Part shown: positions 21,621 to 31,072 of the stretch, one piece after another
Numbering within the stretch: position 1 is the first letter of the stretch
Layout of the letters: each line of letters begins with the position of its first letter
Assembly (NCBI RefSeq): GCF_037023755.1
Contig: NZ_CP146100.1
Coordinates: 4,309,501 to 4,373,500 of the forward strand
Length of the DNA: 64,000 nucleotides
Reading direction: 5' to 3'
Source of the DNA: Saccharopolyspora sp. SCSIO 74807
GTDB lineage: Bacteria > Actinomycetota > Actinomycetes > Mycobacteriales > Pseudonocardiaceae
Notes under the pieces: model-generated
Database searches by the model: none
Told to the model about the DNA's origin: nothing
The model's input: only the letters and a program-made list of their open reading frames with translations
Made by a program: the position numbers and the translations under genes

Positions 21621-23099
21621 GTGGCTGACAACACGGTCGCGGATGCCCCGCAGCGCGGCTTCTTCGGCCAGCCGCGCGGGTTGTCCACGCTCTTCTTCAC
21701 CGAGATGTGGGAGCGCTTCTCCTACTACGGGATGCGGGGCATCCTCGCCCTGTACCTGATGACCGAGGTGAGCAAGGGCGGTCTGGGGCTGCCGGAAGGG
21801 ACCGCCACCTCGACGGTCCAGGCCTACGGCGCCTCGGTGTACCTCACCGGCGTCGCGGGCGGCTGGCTCGCCGACCGGTTGCTGGGCGCGCGGCACTCGG
21901 TGTTCTACGGCGGCGTGCTGATCATGTTCGGGCACATCGGGATGGCCCTGCCCGGCGGCTTGACCAGCGCCGGGCTCGGCATCGTGCTGATCATCGCCGG
22001 CTCCGGGCTGCTGAAGCCGAACGTCTCCAAGATGGTCGGCGACCTCTACAGCGCGCAGGACCAGCGCCGGGACGCCGGGTTCTCGGTGTTCTACATGGGC
22101 ATCAACCTCGGCGGCTTCTTCGGTCCGCTGATCGCCGGGTTCCTGCAGAGCGAGATCGGCTTCCACTGGGGCTTCGGCGCGGCGGCCGTCGGCATGGCGC
22201 TGGGCCTGATCCAGTACGTGCTCGGCAGGCGCAACCTCGGCACGGTCAGCGACCACCCCGGCAACCCGCTGCCCGAGGGGCAGAAGGGCCGCGTGCTCAC
22301 CCGCGCCATCGGCATCGCGGTGCTTTTCGTGGTGGTGCTGGGCGGTCTGGTGGCCACCGGCTCGATCGGCCTGGGCGGGCTGGTCAACGTGGTCTCGGTG
22401 ATCTCCGCGGTGCTGCCGGTCGTGTACTTCGCGGTGATGCTCAGCAGTAAGCAGATCACCAAGGTGGAGCGGGACCGGCTGATCGCCTACATTCCGCTGT
22501 TCCTGGCCACCGCGCTGTTCTTCCTGCTGTTCGAGCAGCAGGCCAGCACGCTGGTACGGGTGACGGAGGAGGACACCGCGCACTCCGTGCTCGGCTGGGA
22601 GTTCCCGGTCGCCTGGTTCCAGTCGATCAACTCGCTGGCGATCATCACCCTGGCGCCGGTCTTCGCCGCGCTGTGGCTCAAGCTGGGTTCGCGCCAGCCC
22701 AGCACGCCCGCGAAGTTCGTCGGCGGTGTCGTGTTCGTCGGGCTCGGATTCCTGTGGGTGGTGCTGTCCGGGTTCGTGGTGAACTCCGACGGCCAGCAGC
22801 TGGCGATCATGGTCGCGCTGGTGTTCGTCATCCTCACCATCGGTGAGCTGATGCTCTCGCCGGTCGGGCTCTCCGCCTCGACGAAGCTGGCGCCCGCGGC
22901 GTTCTCCTCGCAGACGCTGGGGCTGTACTTCCTGGCGCCTGCGCTGGGCCAGGGGCTCGGTGCGCAGGTGGTGAAGCTGTACTCGCCGGAGAACCAGGCG
23001 CTGTACTTCGGCGTGATCGGCGTGCTCACGATCGCCTGCGGCGGCTTGCTCGCGGTGTCGGTGCCGTGGGTGCGCCGGATGATGCACGGGGTGCCGTGA
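21621..23099 (+). CDS. POT/PTR2 family peptide:proton symporter
   Basis: Imports di- and tripeptides with protons across the inner membrane. The protein has 492 residues with about 14 hydrophobic segments. The family signature FFTEMWERFSYYGMRGILALY contains the E-x-x-E-R-F-x-Y-Y proton-coupling motif near residues 25-40, and GGWLADRLLGARH and FYMGINLGGFFGPLIAG are the other PTR2 motifs. GTG 21621 is preferred to GTG 21615 because AAAGGA ends at 21612. It resembles DtpT-type carriers. It is a single gene; a long hairpin follows. Confidence 0.93.
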   Translation: MADNTVADAPQRGFFGQPRGLSTLFFTEMWERFSYYGMRGILALYLMTEVSKGGLGLPEGTATSTVQAYGASVYLTGVAGGWLADRLLGARHSVFYGGVLIMFGHIGMALPGGLTSAGLGIVLIIAGSGLLKPNVSKMVGDLYSAQDQRRDAGFSVFYMGINLGGFFGPLIAGFLQSEIGFHWGFGAAAVGMALGLIQYVLGRRNLGTVSDHPGNPLPEGQKGRVLTRAIGIAVLFVVVLGGLVATGSIGLGGLVNVVSVISAVLPVVYFAVMLSSKQITKVERDRLIAYIPLFLATALFFLLFEQQASTLVRVTEEDTAHSVLGWEFPVAWFQSINSLAIITLAPVFAALWLKLGSRQPSTPAKFVGGVVFVGLGFLWVVLSGFVVNSDGQQLAIMVALVFVILTIGELMLSPVGLSASTKLAPAAFSSQTLGLYFLAPALGQGLGAQVVKLYSPENQALYFGVIGVLTIACGGLLAVSVPWVRRMMHGVP

Positions 23100-23130
23100 T
23101 CGGCTGCGGCCGGAGCGGTTGATGCGGTTC

Positions 23131-23170
23131 GGGCAGCCGGCACTTCAGCAGGCGCGGGTGCCGGCTGCCC
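23131..23170. terminator. Bidirectional hairpin terminator
   Basis: A perfect 13-bp inverted repeat GGGCAGCCGGCAC / GTGCCGGCTGCCC with a 14-nt loop lies between the convergent peptide transporter and FUSC genes. It can serve both strands; no T-run is present. Confidence 0.75.
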
Positions 23171-23276
23171 GGGCAGCGGCCCAACCGATGGCGGCCCGAA
23201 CCGATAGCGCCGCTGCTGCTCACGGCGCAGCAGCTTGGCCCCGTCGCGGCGTCGTGAGCGGCGCGGCCCCGGGGCG

Positions 23277-25616
23277 TCAGCCGCGGGTGACCTGCGGGGC
23301 GCTGATCTCGCCGCGCACGTCGTCGAGCAGCGAGGCAAGCCGGTCCAGCACGCTCAGCGCGCGGTGCAGCGATGTCGGGTCCTGCGGCAGCGACTCCGCC
23401 AGGTCCCGCAGGTCCTCGGCCCACTTGCGGGCCGACTCGCGGGCGGTTTCGAACGACTGCCCGGCCTCGTCGGTCAACGCCTCGGCGGTCTCGGCCAGCG
23501 CCCACAGCAGCTCGGCCAGCCGTTGCCGGGTGTCCTCGTCGACCATCTCGGCCGCCTGCGGCAGCGCCACCGCGAGGTTGCGGGCCGCGTACGCGCATCC
23601 GCTGAGCATCGTCATCGACCGGTCCAGGCTGCTGCGCCGGGTGGACACCCGGTAGTTGACCAGCGGGCGAGCGCTCGACAACGCCTGGTGCAGCGCGTCG
23701 TCGACCTCCCGCACGTCTTCGCGCAGCACGCCACCGGCGTTGCCGCTGCTGACGTCGGTGCCTGCCGAGCGCAGGAAATCGCGCAGCGCCAGCAGGAACT
23801 TGTCCACGTTCTGGCGCACCAGCCGACGGGTGCGGGTGGGCAGCACGAACACGGCGGCCAGCACCCCGGCCACCGCCCCGACCGCGGTCTCGGCCAGCCG
23901 CAGACCCAGCGTGGAGGTGTTGAACGTGCCGAGGATGCCGTAGAGCGCGCCGAGCATCGTGGTGATGAAGAAGGTCAGCCCCGCGTACGACACGCCCGCC
24001 AGGTAGAACGCGAGGAAGACGCAGCACAGGATCATGATCAGCTCGGCGGTGGTGTCCCCGGTGATCCGCGAGGCCAGCAGCACCCCGGCGATCACGCCCA
24101 GCAGCGTGCCCGCGGTGCGCTGCCACGCCCGCACCAGCAGCTCGCCGCGGCTGCGGGCGCTGATGAACACCACGAACGCGGTGATCACCGCCCAGTACCA
24201 GCGGTTCGGGGAGATCAGCTGACCCGCCACGATCGCGATCCCGGCAGCGCAGGTGGCCTGCACGGCCGCGCGCACCTCGGGCCGTTGCAAGCCGGTCTCG
24301 GTCGGCTCTTCGGCGCTGGATTCGTCCTTCTCGCCATCGTCGCCGGTGCGCGGTCCGACCCGGCCGAGGTCTTCGTTGGCTGCGGTCAGATCGGCCAGCG
24401 CGGCGCCGAACCGCCGGATCGCCATCGCCAGCTGTGCGGCGCCGGGTCGCCGGGCCGCAGCGGCTTCCGCTGCATCCGGAGGATCCGGCGGCTGCTGCGG
24501 CGGAGTTGATCGCGTGGCCGGGACGGCCGAGTCGAGCGATCCCGAGATCCGCAGCAGCGACCGTCCGCGCGTGCGCGGGTCGTGCGGGGTCATCGGCGCC
24601 GGGGCCTGATCCGACGAGTAAGCCGCGCCGGAGTGCGCCGGGGAGCCCGCGCCGGAGTGCGCCGCCGCGGGCCGGGTCGACCAGGCTCCGCCGGTGCCGA
24701 CACCTTCCCGCTCGATGCGGTCGGCCAGGCTCCGCGCGGCCGCCCGAACCTCGGAGGGATCGCTCTGCACCAGCGCGAGCAGCCCCGCGATCGCGTGCGA
24801 CACAGCACCACCACCGCTGGGGTGGTCCAGCACGCGCATCAGCGGTGTGAGCGTGTTCTCCGCGGCGAGTTCCACCGCCAGCAGCCGCCGGCGCAGCAGC
24901 TCACGGCCTTGCTCGTCGAGCCCGGGCAGCTCGGCGACGTTGTTCTCCAGCATCAGCGCCGTCTCGTTCAACCGCACCGAGCGGTGTTGCAACCGCCTGC
25001 GGTGCCGCTGCACGTCCGGGTTCTGCGCCACGTCGCGGACGTCGTGCAGCAGCCCGTGCACCTGCGCTCGCAACGTTCGCCGACCCCGTTCGAGCACGCC
25101 GCGCGGGTTGTCGCGCAACACGACGAACCGCATCAGGTAGGCGCTGAGCGCACCGGAGACCACCGCCAGCGCCAGCGCGGGCAGCTGCGGCAGCTGCGGA
25201 CGCACGAACATGGCGAAGAAGTAGCCCATGAACGCGACCATCCCGAAGGCGAAGTAGCGCGAGCCGAACCGCCGGATGTAGGTCGCGACGAACACGACGG
25301 GCAGGAACAGCCCCACGTGCAGCAACGGCAGGCTGGTGGTGCTGGTCGCCAGCGCCAGCGAGATCATCGCGGGGATCGGCATGAGCAGCGTGGTCAGCTT
25401 GCGCTCGGCCTCGGTGTCGTCGTTGACCGCGGTGCAGGAGTTGATCGCCACCACCGCGGAGACCATCCCGACCGGAATGGGCTGCTGCCACAGCAGCAGC
25501 AACGGGAGCACCACCAGCAGGGTGAGTCCGGTGGCGGCCGTGACGCGCACGGCGTTGCGCAACCGGCGCAACGCGGGATCGGAGGCGAGGAAGCGGTTCC
25601 ACCACTCGCTGATCAT
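23277..25616 (-). CDS. FUSC-family membrane protein (possible aromatic/organic acid exporter)
   Basis: A 779-residue membrane protein with two hydrophobic blocks, about residues 20-165 and 460-600, separated by soluble segments. The first block starts AVRVTAATGLTLLVVLPLLLLW; the second includes PNRWYWAVITAFVVFISARSRGELL and QRTAGTLLGVIAGVLLA, the FUSC signature. A Ser/Pro-rich linker (about 290-400) divides the halves, and the C-terminus is helical and acidic. Family members include the AaeB p-hydroxybenzoate efflux protein and plant ALMT. The start ATG 25616 lies 11 nt after GGAAAGGAG. Substrate not readable. It is followed at a distance by the AcnR-like regulator on the same strand. Confidence 0.85.
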   Translation of the reverse strand: MISEWWNRFLASDPALRRLRNAVRVTAATGLTLLVVLPLLLLWQQPIPVGMVSAVVAINSCTAVNDDTEAERKLTTLLMPIPAMISLALATSTTSLPLLHVGLFLPVVFVATYIRRFGSRYFAFGMVAFMGYFFAMFVRPQLPQLPALALAVVSGALSAYLMRFVVLRDNPRGVLERGRRTLRAQVHGLLHDVRDVAQNPDVQRHRRRLQHRSVRLNETALMLENNVAELPGLDEQGRELLRRRLLAVELAAENTLTPLMRVLDHPSGGGAVSHAIAGLLALVQSDPSEVRAAARSLADRIEREGVGTGGAWSTRPAAAHSGAGSPAHSGAAYSSDQAPAPMTPHDPRTRGRSLLRISGSLDSAVPATRSTPPQQPPDPPDAAEAAAARRPGAAQLAMAIRRFGAALADLTAANEDLGRVGPRTGDDGEKDESSAEEPTETGLQRPEVRAAVQATCAAGIAIVAGQLISPNRWYWAVITAFVVFISARSRGELLVRAWQRTAGTLLGVIAGVLLASRITGDTTAELIMILCCVFLAFYLAGVSYAGLTFFITTMLGALYGILGTFNTSTLGLRLAETAVGAVAGVLAAVFVLPTRTRRLVRQNVDKFLLALRDFLRSAGTDVSSGNAGGVLREDVREVDDALHQALSSARPLVNYRVSTRRSSLDRSMTMLSGCAYAARNLAVALPQAAEMVDEDTRQRLAELLWALAETAEALTDEAGQSFETARESARKWAEDLRDLAESLPQDPTSLHRALSVLDRLASLLDDVRGEISAPQVTRG

Positions 25617-25780
25617 GCCCGCGCGCGCTCCTTTCCGTCCGCTCCCGGTGCGACCTTACGCCGCGCGCGGTGCCAACGGCCCGCTTGCCGCAGGCGGCGG
25701 CGCCGGGGTGGCCCGTCGACCGAGGTGGCCGAACGGTCGAGCCGGCCCGTCGATCGAGGTCGCCAGCCGCTCGCTACGGC

Positions 25781-26374
25781 TCAGTGCGCCCGGTGCCGCC
25801 GCACGCTCTCCTCGACCACGTCCAGCACCGGCCCCAGGTCGTCGGCGGGCAGCCCCATCGCCAGGTGCGAGACCAGCCCTTCCAGCACCAGTTCCAGGTA
25901 GGCGGTGAGCACGTCGACGTCGACGTCGTCGCGCAGGTTGCCGGAGTCGCGCTGCCACTGCAGCCGGGCCTTGGTGGCCGCGGTGAGCTGCTCCGAGCGC
26001 TGCGCCCACCGGGTGCGGAAATCGGTGTCGGTGCGCAGCCGCCGGGACACCTCCAGCCGGGTGCCGAGCCATTCGGCCTCCGGCTCGGCCCCGCCTCCGG
26101 GGGTGCGGTCGGCGAGCAGATCGCGCATCACCTGCACCAGGCCCTGCTCGGCGACGACGTCGGCCATCCGGGAGGCGTCGTCCTCGGCCAGCGCCAGGAA
26201 CAGCGACTCCTTGTCCTTGAAGTGGTGGAAGATCGCGCCGCGGGACAGCGCGGTGGCGTCTTCCAGCCGGCGCACCGTGGCACCCTCGTAGCCGTGCCGC
26301 GCGAAGCAGCTCCGGGCGCCGTCGAGGATCTGGCGGCGCCTGGCCTGGAGGTGATCCTGACTGACCCTGGGCAT
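25781..26374 (-). CDS. acnR: TetR-family regulator, AcnR-like
   Basis: A 197-residue repressor. MPRVSQDHLQARRRQILDGAR followed by HGYEGATVRRLEDATALSRGAIFHHFKDKESLFLALAEDDA is the distinctive N-terminus of AcnR, which represses the aconitase gene in corynebacteria and relatives and responds to citrate-Mg. ATG 26374 has no clear ribosome site but aligns with the family start. A 16-bp sequence matching the published AcnR motif lies 38 nt upstream, consistent with autorepression. In most actinobacteria acnR is next to acn; here no aconitase gene is in the window, so acn must be elsewhere or the regulator has a different target. Confidence 0.8.
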   Translation of the reverse strand: MPRVSQDHLQARRRQILDGARSCFARHGYEGATVRRLEDATALSRGAIFHHFKDKESLFLALAEDDASRMADVVAEQGLVQVMRDLLADRTPGGGAEPEAEWLGTRLEVSRRLRTDTDFRTRWAQRSEQLTAATKARLQWQRDSGNLRDDVDVDVLTAYLELVLEGLVSHLAMGLPADDLGPVLDVVEESVRRHRAH

Positions 26375-26407
26375 CCATTGATCGTGGCAGCTCGGTGGTG
26401 CGGAATG

Positions 26408-26427
26408 CAATCAGTACGTACGTATTG
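26408..26427. promoter_or_regulatory. AcnR-type operator
   Basis: CAAT-CA-GTACGTAC-GT-ATTG is a 20-bp dyad with 8 of 10 pairs matched. Its right 16 bases, CAGTACGTACGTATTG, fit the Corynebacterium AcnR motif CAGNACnnncGTACTG at all but one defined position. It lies between the acnR start (26374) and egtA (26611), so it would mainly control acnR. Confidence 0.7.
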
Positions 26428-26610
26428 TTGGCAAGCCGCACCCCGGTGCGGAAGTATCGCGCACGGACATCGCACGTCCGCACGACACCGCGCGAACGCC
26501 CCTCGTGGCCGATCGCCGCGCTGGCCGGAACCCGCTCGGCAGCGGACGGGTGCGGCCGGACATGGGCGCCGGTAGCGTCGGTGGCCGACCCACTACAGGT
26601 GGTGACCTGC

Positions 26611-27852
26611 ATGACCGTGTCGATCGACCCGCAGACCGGCGCTCATCCGTCCGCCGAGGTTCCCAACTCCCGCATCCGGACACGGGCCGACGCCGAGGCC
26701 TACGTCGCGTCGGTGTGCTTCAAGCACGGGCCTCCGCGACTGCTCGGCGTCGAGCTCGAATGGACCGTCCACCACGCCGACGATCCGCGCAGGCCACTCG
26801 ACGCCGACGCGCTGATCCGCGCACTCGGCCCGCACGCTCCCAACTCCCTGGTCCCGGACTCCCCGCAGCGCCCGTTGCCGAACGGTTCCGCGCTCACCGT
26901 CGAACCCGGTGGCCAGGTCGAGGTCTCCAGCCTTCCCGCGCATTCGATGCATTCCCTGTTCGACACCGTCGCCGCCGACGCGGAGCACGTCCGCCGCAGG
27001 CTCGCCGGCGCCGACCTGGTTCTGGGGGAACAGGGCACCGATCCTTGGCGCACTCCGCACCGGCTGCTGAACGTGCCGCGCTACGCGGCGATGGAGTGCG
27101 CGTTCGACCGCATCGGGATCGGCGGGCGGCTGATGATGTGCAGCACCGCGGGCGTGCAGGTGTGCGTGGACGCCGGCGAGCCGCACCGGGTGGCGGCGCG
27201 CTGGGCCGCGTTGCACGCGCTCGGCCCGGTGTTCATCGCGGCCTTCGCGAACTCGCCCCGGCTGTTCGGCGAGCCGACCGGGTGGGCCTCGGCGCGGACC
27301 CGGTCGCTGCTGCGCACCGACGCGCCGCGGATGCGGCCCGGTCCGGCCACCGCCGATCCGGCCGCGGATTGGGCGCGGCGGGTGCTCGACACCGCGCTGC
27401 TGTGCCTGCGCCGCGACGGGGAGGACTGGCGGGTGCCGGGCGGGGTGACCTTCGCCGAGTGGATCGGCGGGGCGCTGCCCAGCCCGCCGACGACGGACGA
27501 CCTGGACTACCACCTGACCACGATCTTCCCGCCGGTGCGCCCGCGCGGGTACTTCGAGGTGCGCTACCTGGACACGCAGGGCGGGGACGGCTGGATGCTG
27601 CCCGCCGCCGCGCTGTTCGCGCTGTTCGCCGACGAGTCCACGGTGGACGAGGTGGTGGAGCTGGCCGCTCCCGCCGCGGGCCGGTGGGTCGACGCCGCCC
27701 GTTGCGGGCTGCAGGATCCGGTGCTGGCCCGCACCGCCGCGGACGTGCTGGCGCTGGCCGCCCGCCGGCTCGACGGGACGCACCCGCAGCTGGCAGGACG
27801 CCTCGCCGAGACCGTGGCAGGCCGCCTGGCCGCGGTCGGCGCTTCGAGCTGA
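26611..27852 (+). CDS. egtA: Ergothioneine biosynthesis glutamate-cysteine ligase EgtA
   Basis: Makes gamma-glutamylcysteine from glutamate, cysteine and ATP for ergothioneine. The protein has 413 residues. LLGVELEWTVHH supplies the acidic metal-binding start of the GCS2-like fold; EPGGQVEVSSLPAHSM, DRIGIGGRLMMCSTAGVQVCVD and RGYFEVRYLD are conserved EgtA segments. ATG 26611 follows AGGTGGTG. It is the first gene of egtABCD, with 83 bp before egtB. A weak TAGCGT -10 lies at 26573-26578. Confidence 0.93.
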   Translation: MTVSIDPQTGAHPSAEVPNSRIRTRADAEAYVASVCFKHGPPRLLGVELEWTVHHADDPRRPLDADALIRALGPHAPNSLVPDSPQRPLPNGSALTVEPGGQVEVSSLPAHSMHSLFDTVAADAEHVRRRLAGADLVLGEQGTDPWRTPHRLLNVPRYAAMECAFDRIGIGGRLMMCSTAGVQVCVDAGEPHRVAARWAALHALGPVFIAAFANSPRLFGEPTGWASARTRSLLRTDAPRMRPGPATADPAADWARRVLDTALLCLRRDGEDWRVPGGVTFAEWIGGALPSPPTTDDLDYHLTTIFPPVRPRGYFEVRYLDTQGGDGWMLPAAALFALFADESTVDEVVELAAPAAGRWVDAARCGLQDPVLARTAADVLALAARRLDGTHPQLAGRLAETVAGRLAAVGASS

Positions 27853-27935
27853 ACCCGCGCGTTTGGAATCCCGCGCGCCGGGGCAGCGAACAGAAGGGCC
27901 TTGGCGCGTTCCCGCGAAACCCTGGAGGTGATCCG

Positions 27936-29306
27936 GTGAGCACCGAGCCGCCGACCGAACGCCCTGCGAGCAGGGGAAACCTGGCCGAGCTGGGTATCGA
28001 GCGACTGCGTTCCCGCGCGGCCGAAGACCTCGTCCGCACCCGTGAGCGCAGCGCCGTGCTCACCGACAGCGTGGACGACGACGACCTCGTCCAGCAGCAC
28101 TCGCCGCTGATGTCGCCGCTGGTGTGGGACCTCGCGCACATCGGCAGTCAGGAGGAGATCTGGCTGGTGCGCGACGTCGGCGGGCGCGAGGCGGTCCGCC
28201 CGGACATCGACGACCTCTACGACGCGTTCCAGCACCCGCGTTCGGACCGCCCGCAGCTGCCGCTGCTCGGCCCGTCCGAAGCGCGCTCCTACGTGGGAAC
28301 CGTGCGGGACAAGGTGCTGGACCTGCTCGACAGCACGCCGCTGGAGGGCCGCAGGCTGGTGGACCGGGCGTTCGCCTTCGGCATGATCGTGCAGCACGAG
28401 CAGCAGCACGACGAGACGATGCTGGCGACTCATCAGCTGCGCAAGGGCGCCCCGGTGCTCACCGACGTGCAGCCGCCGTCGGCGTCCGAAGTGGACGGTC
28501 TGGCGCCGGAGGTCTTCGTGCCCGGCGGACCGTTCGTGATGGGCACCTCCACCGAGCCGTGGGCGCTGGACAACGAGCGGCCCGCGCACCGGGTGCACGT
28601 GGACGACTTCGCCATCGACAGCACACCGGTCACCAACGCCGCGTTCATGCGGTTCATCGAAGCCGGCGGGTACGAGCAGCCGCGCTGGTGGAGCGAGGAC
28701 GGCTGGGCCTTCCGGCAGCGCGCCGAGCTGTCCGCGCCGCGGTTCTGGCGGCGCGACGGCGATCGCTGGATGCGCCGCCGCTTCGGGCACGTCGAACCGG
28801 TGCCGGGTGACGAGCCGGTCATGCACGTCAGCTTCCACGAAGCCGAGGCGTACGCGCGCTGGGCGGGCAAACGGCTGCCGACCGAGCAGGAGTGGGAGAA
28901 GGCGGCCCGGTACGACCCGCGCAGCGGCCGCTCGCTGCGCTACCCGTGGGGCGATGAGGACCCGTCGCCGGAGCACGCCAACCTCAACCAGCGGCACCTG
29001 CGGCCCGCACCCGCCGGGGCGTATCCGCGCGGCGAAGCGCCTTGCGGCGCGCGGCAGCTGATCGGCGACGTGTGGGAGTGGACGGCGACGGACTTCCTGC
29101 CGTACCCGGGTTTCAACGCCTTCCCGTACCGGGAGTACTCCGAGGTGTTCTTCGGCCCGGACTACAAGGTGCTGCGCGGCGGCTCGTTCGGCACCGACGA
29201 GGCCGCCTGCCGCGGGACGTTCCGCAACTGGGACTTCCCGATCCGGCGGCAGATCTTCACCGGATTCCGCTGCGCGCGCACGCCGCGCGCGGGCGAGTTC
29301 GGCTGA
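27936..29306 (+). CDS. egtB: Ergothioneine sulfoxide synthase EgtB
   Basis: A non-haem iron enzyme joining gamma-glutamylcysteine to hercynine with oxygen. The protein has 456 residues from GTG 27936 (GGAGG at 27924-27928). The N-terminal DinB-like domain carries the iron ligands H68 (WDLAHIG), H154 and H158 (HEQQH). The C-terminal formylglycine-generating-enzyme fold runs from about 215 (FVPGGPFVMGTSTEP) to the end, with GDVWEWTATDF and RGTFRNWDFP. It is 6 bp before egtC. Confidence 0.95.
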   Translation: MSTEPPTERPASRGNLAELGIERLRSRAAEDLVRTRERSAVLTDSVDDDDLVQQHSPLMSPLVWDLAHIGSQEEIWLVRDVGGREAVRPDIDDLYDAFQHPRSDRPQLPLLGPSEARSYVGTVRDKVLDLLDSTPLEGRRLVDRAFAFGMIVQHEQQHDETMLATHQLRKGAPVLTDVQPPSASEVDGLAPEVFVPGGPFVMGTSTEPWALDNERPAHRVHVDDFAIDSTPVTNAAFMRFIEAGGYEQPRWWSEDGWAFRQRAELSAPRFWRRDGDRWMRRRFGHVEPVPGDEPVMHVSFHEAEAYARWAGKRLPTEQEWEKAARYDPRSGRSLRYPWGDEDPSPEHANLNQRHLRPAPAGAYPRGEAPCGARQLIGDVWEWTATDFLPYPGFNAFPYREYSEVFFGPDYKVLRGGSFGTDEAACRGTFRNWDFPIRRQIFTGFRCARTPRAGEFG

Positions 29307-29312
29307 CCCGGG

Positions 29313-30065
29313 ATGTGCCGTCATCTGGCCTACCTGGGTCCGGCGGTGACGCTGGAGGAGTTGTTGCTGCGCCCGCGGCATTCGCTGCTGGAGCAGACCT
29401 GGTCGCCGCGCGACATGCGCGGCGGCGGCACCGTGAACGTCGACGGCTTCGGCGCCGGCTGGTACGAGCAGGGTGCACCGGAGCGGTTCCGCAGCGCCGT
29501 TCCGATGTGGACGGACACCGCGTTCGCGGGGCTGGCGCGCAGGCAGCGGGCGAGCGCGGTGCTCGCGGCGGTGCGCTCGGCCACGGTGGGAATGCCGGTG
29601 ATCGAGACCGCCTGCGCCCCGTTCACCGACGGCACCTGGCTGTTCAGCCACAACGGAGTGGTCGCCGGCTGGCCGGACTCGCTGGCCAAGGCCGCCGCGG
29701 AACTCGACGTGATCGACCTGATGACCTTGGAGGCGCCCACGGACTCCGCGGTGCTGTGGGCGCTGCTGCGGCAACGCCTGCACGCCGGGCAGGACCCGGC
29801 GCTGGCGGTGTGCGAGGTGATCGACCAGGTCGCAGCCGTGCGCCCGGACTCCCGGCTGAACCTGCTGCTGACCGACGGCTCCACCGTGTACGCCACGACT
29901 TGGAGTCATGCGCTCGCACTGCGCCGCACCGAGGACTCGGTGACGGTCTCGTCCGAACCGTTCGGCGACGACCGCGAATGGGAGCCGGTGCCGGATCGCC
30001 ACCTCGTGGTGGCCGATTCCAGCACCGTGCGCGTCACACCACTTCCGGAGGGGGAACACCCGTGA
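29313..30065 (+). CDS. egtC: Gamma-glutamyl-hercynylcysteine sulfoxide hydrolase EgtC
   Basis: Removes the glutamate from the EgtB product. A 250-residue class-II glutamine amidotransferase fold with the nucleophile Cys2 exposed as MCRHLAYLG after Met removal. SHNGVVAGWPDSL and NVDGFGAGWY are the family motifs. ATG 29313 follows the egtB stop by 6 bp, and its own stop overlaps the egtD start (GTGA). Confidence 0.94.
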   Translation: MCRHLAYLGPAVTLEELLLRPRHSLLEQTWSPRDMRGGGTVNVDGFGAGWYEQGAPERFRSAVPMWTDTAFAGLARRQRASAVLAAVRSATVGMPVIETACAPFTDGTWLFSHNGVVAGWPDSLAKAAAELDVIDLMTLEAPTDSAVLWALLRQRLHAGQDPALAVCEVIDQVAAVRPDSRLNLLLTDGSTVYATTWSHALALRRTEDSVTVSSEPFGDDREWEPVPDRHLVVADSSTVRVTPLPEGEHP

Positions 30066-31033
30066 GCCAACCCGAGCTGACCGTGCACTTCACCGAGGCC
30101 GACGCGGCGCGGGAACTGCGCGCCGACGTCCGCGAAGGACTGACCGACGAGCCGAAGTGGCTGCGGCCGAAGTGGTTCTACGACGCCGCGGGCAGCGAGC
30201 TGTTCGAGCGGATCACCGAACTGCCGGAGTACTACCAAACCCGTGCCGAGCACGACATCCTCGCCCGGCACGCGGTCGAGATCGCCGAGGCGGCGGGCGC
30301 GGGAACGCTGGTGGAGCTGGGGTCGGGTTCCTCGGAGAAGACCCGGCTGCTGCTGGAGGCACTGCGCAAGACCGGCACGTTGCAGGAGTTCGTGCCGCTG
30401 GACGTCTCGGAGTCCGCGCTGCGCGCGGCGATCGACGCCATCGCGCGGGACTACCCGGACCTGGCGGTGCGCGGCATCGTCGGCGACTTCACCACCGAGC
30501 TGGCTTCGGTCCCACCGGGTCGCGGCCGGATGGTGGCGTTCCTCGGCGGCACCATCGGCAACCTGCTGCCCGCCGAGCGCGCGGAGTTCCTCTCCGCGGT
30601 GCGATCCGCGCTGCGGCCGGGGGAGTGGCTGCTGCTGGGCACCGACCTGGTCAAGGACTCCGGAAGGCTGGTGCGCGCCTACGACGACGCCCAGGGCGTG
30701 ACCGCCGAGTTCAACCGCAACGTGCTGCGGGTGCTCAACCGCGAACTCGGCGCCGAGTTCGACCCGGCGGCGTTCGAGCACGTCGCGCAGTGGAACGCCG
30801 AGCAGGAGTGGATCGAGATCCGGCTGCGCGCCACCCGCCCGATGCGGGTGCACATCACCGGGCTCGACCTGACCGTGGAATTCGCCGCGGGCGAGGACAT
30901 CCGCACCGAGATCTCGGCGAAGTTCCGGCGCGCGCGGGTGGCGGGCGAGCTGGCCGCCGCCGGTTTCGAGCTCAGCCGCTGGTGGACCGACGAAGCGGGC
31001 GATTTCGCCTTGACGCTGGCCACTGCGAGCTGA
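30062..31033 (+). CDS. egtD: L-histidine N-alpha-methyltransferase EgtD
   Basis: Trimethylates histidine to hercynine with S-adenosylmethionine, the first committed step of ergothioneine synthesis. The protein has 323 residues. TLVELGSGSSEKTRLLLEAL is the SAM-binding glycine loop, and WFYDAAGSELFERITELPEYYQTRAE is the histidine-specific methyltransferase N-terminus. GTG 30062 overlaps the egtC stop. It is the last gene; egtE, the lyase found at the end of the M. smegmatis cluster, is absent, and a strong terminator follows. Confidence 0.95.
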   Translation: MSQPELTVHFTEADAARELRADVREGLTDEPKWLRPKWFYDAAGSELFERITELPEYYQTRAEHDILARHAVEIAEAAGAGTLVELGSGSSEKTRLLLEALRKTGTLQEFVPLDVSESALRAAIDAIARDYPDLAVRGIVGDFTTELASVPPGRGRMVAFLGGTIGNLLPAERAEFLSAVRSALRPGEWLLLGTDLVKDSGRLVRAYDDAQGVTAEFNRNVLRVLNRELGAEFDPAAFEHVAQWNAEQEWIEIRLRATRPMRVHITGLDLTVEFAAGEDIRTEISAKFRRARVAGELAAAGFELSRWWTDEAGDFALTLATAS

Positions 31034-31038
31034 GCCGG

Positions 31039-31068
31039 GCGGCGGGGCCGGGTTCCCGGCCCCGCCGC
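31039..31068. terminator. Bidirectional terminator, egtD / MpaB gene
   Basis: A perfect 14-bp stem GCGGCGGGGCCGGG / CCCGGCCCCGCCGC with a two-base loop fills the 39 bp between convergent genes. It is the most stable hairpin in this part of the window. Confidence 0.85.
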
Positions 31069-31072
31069 GGGT

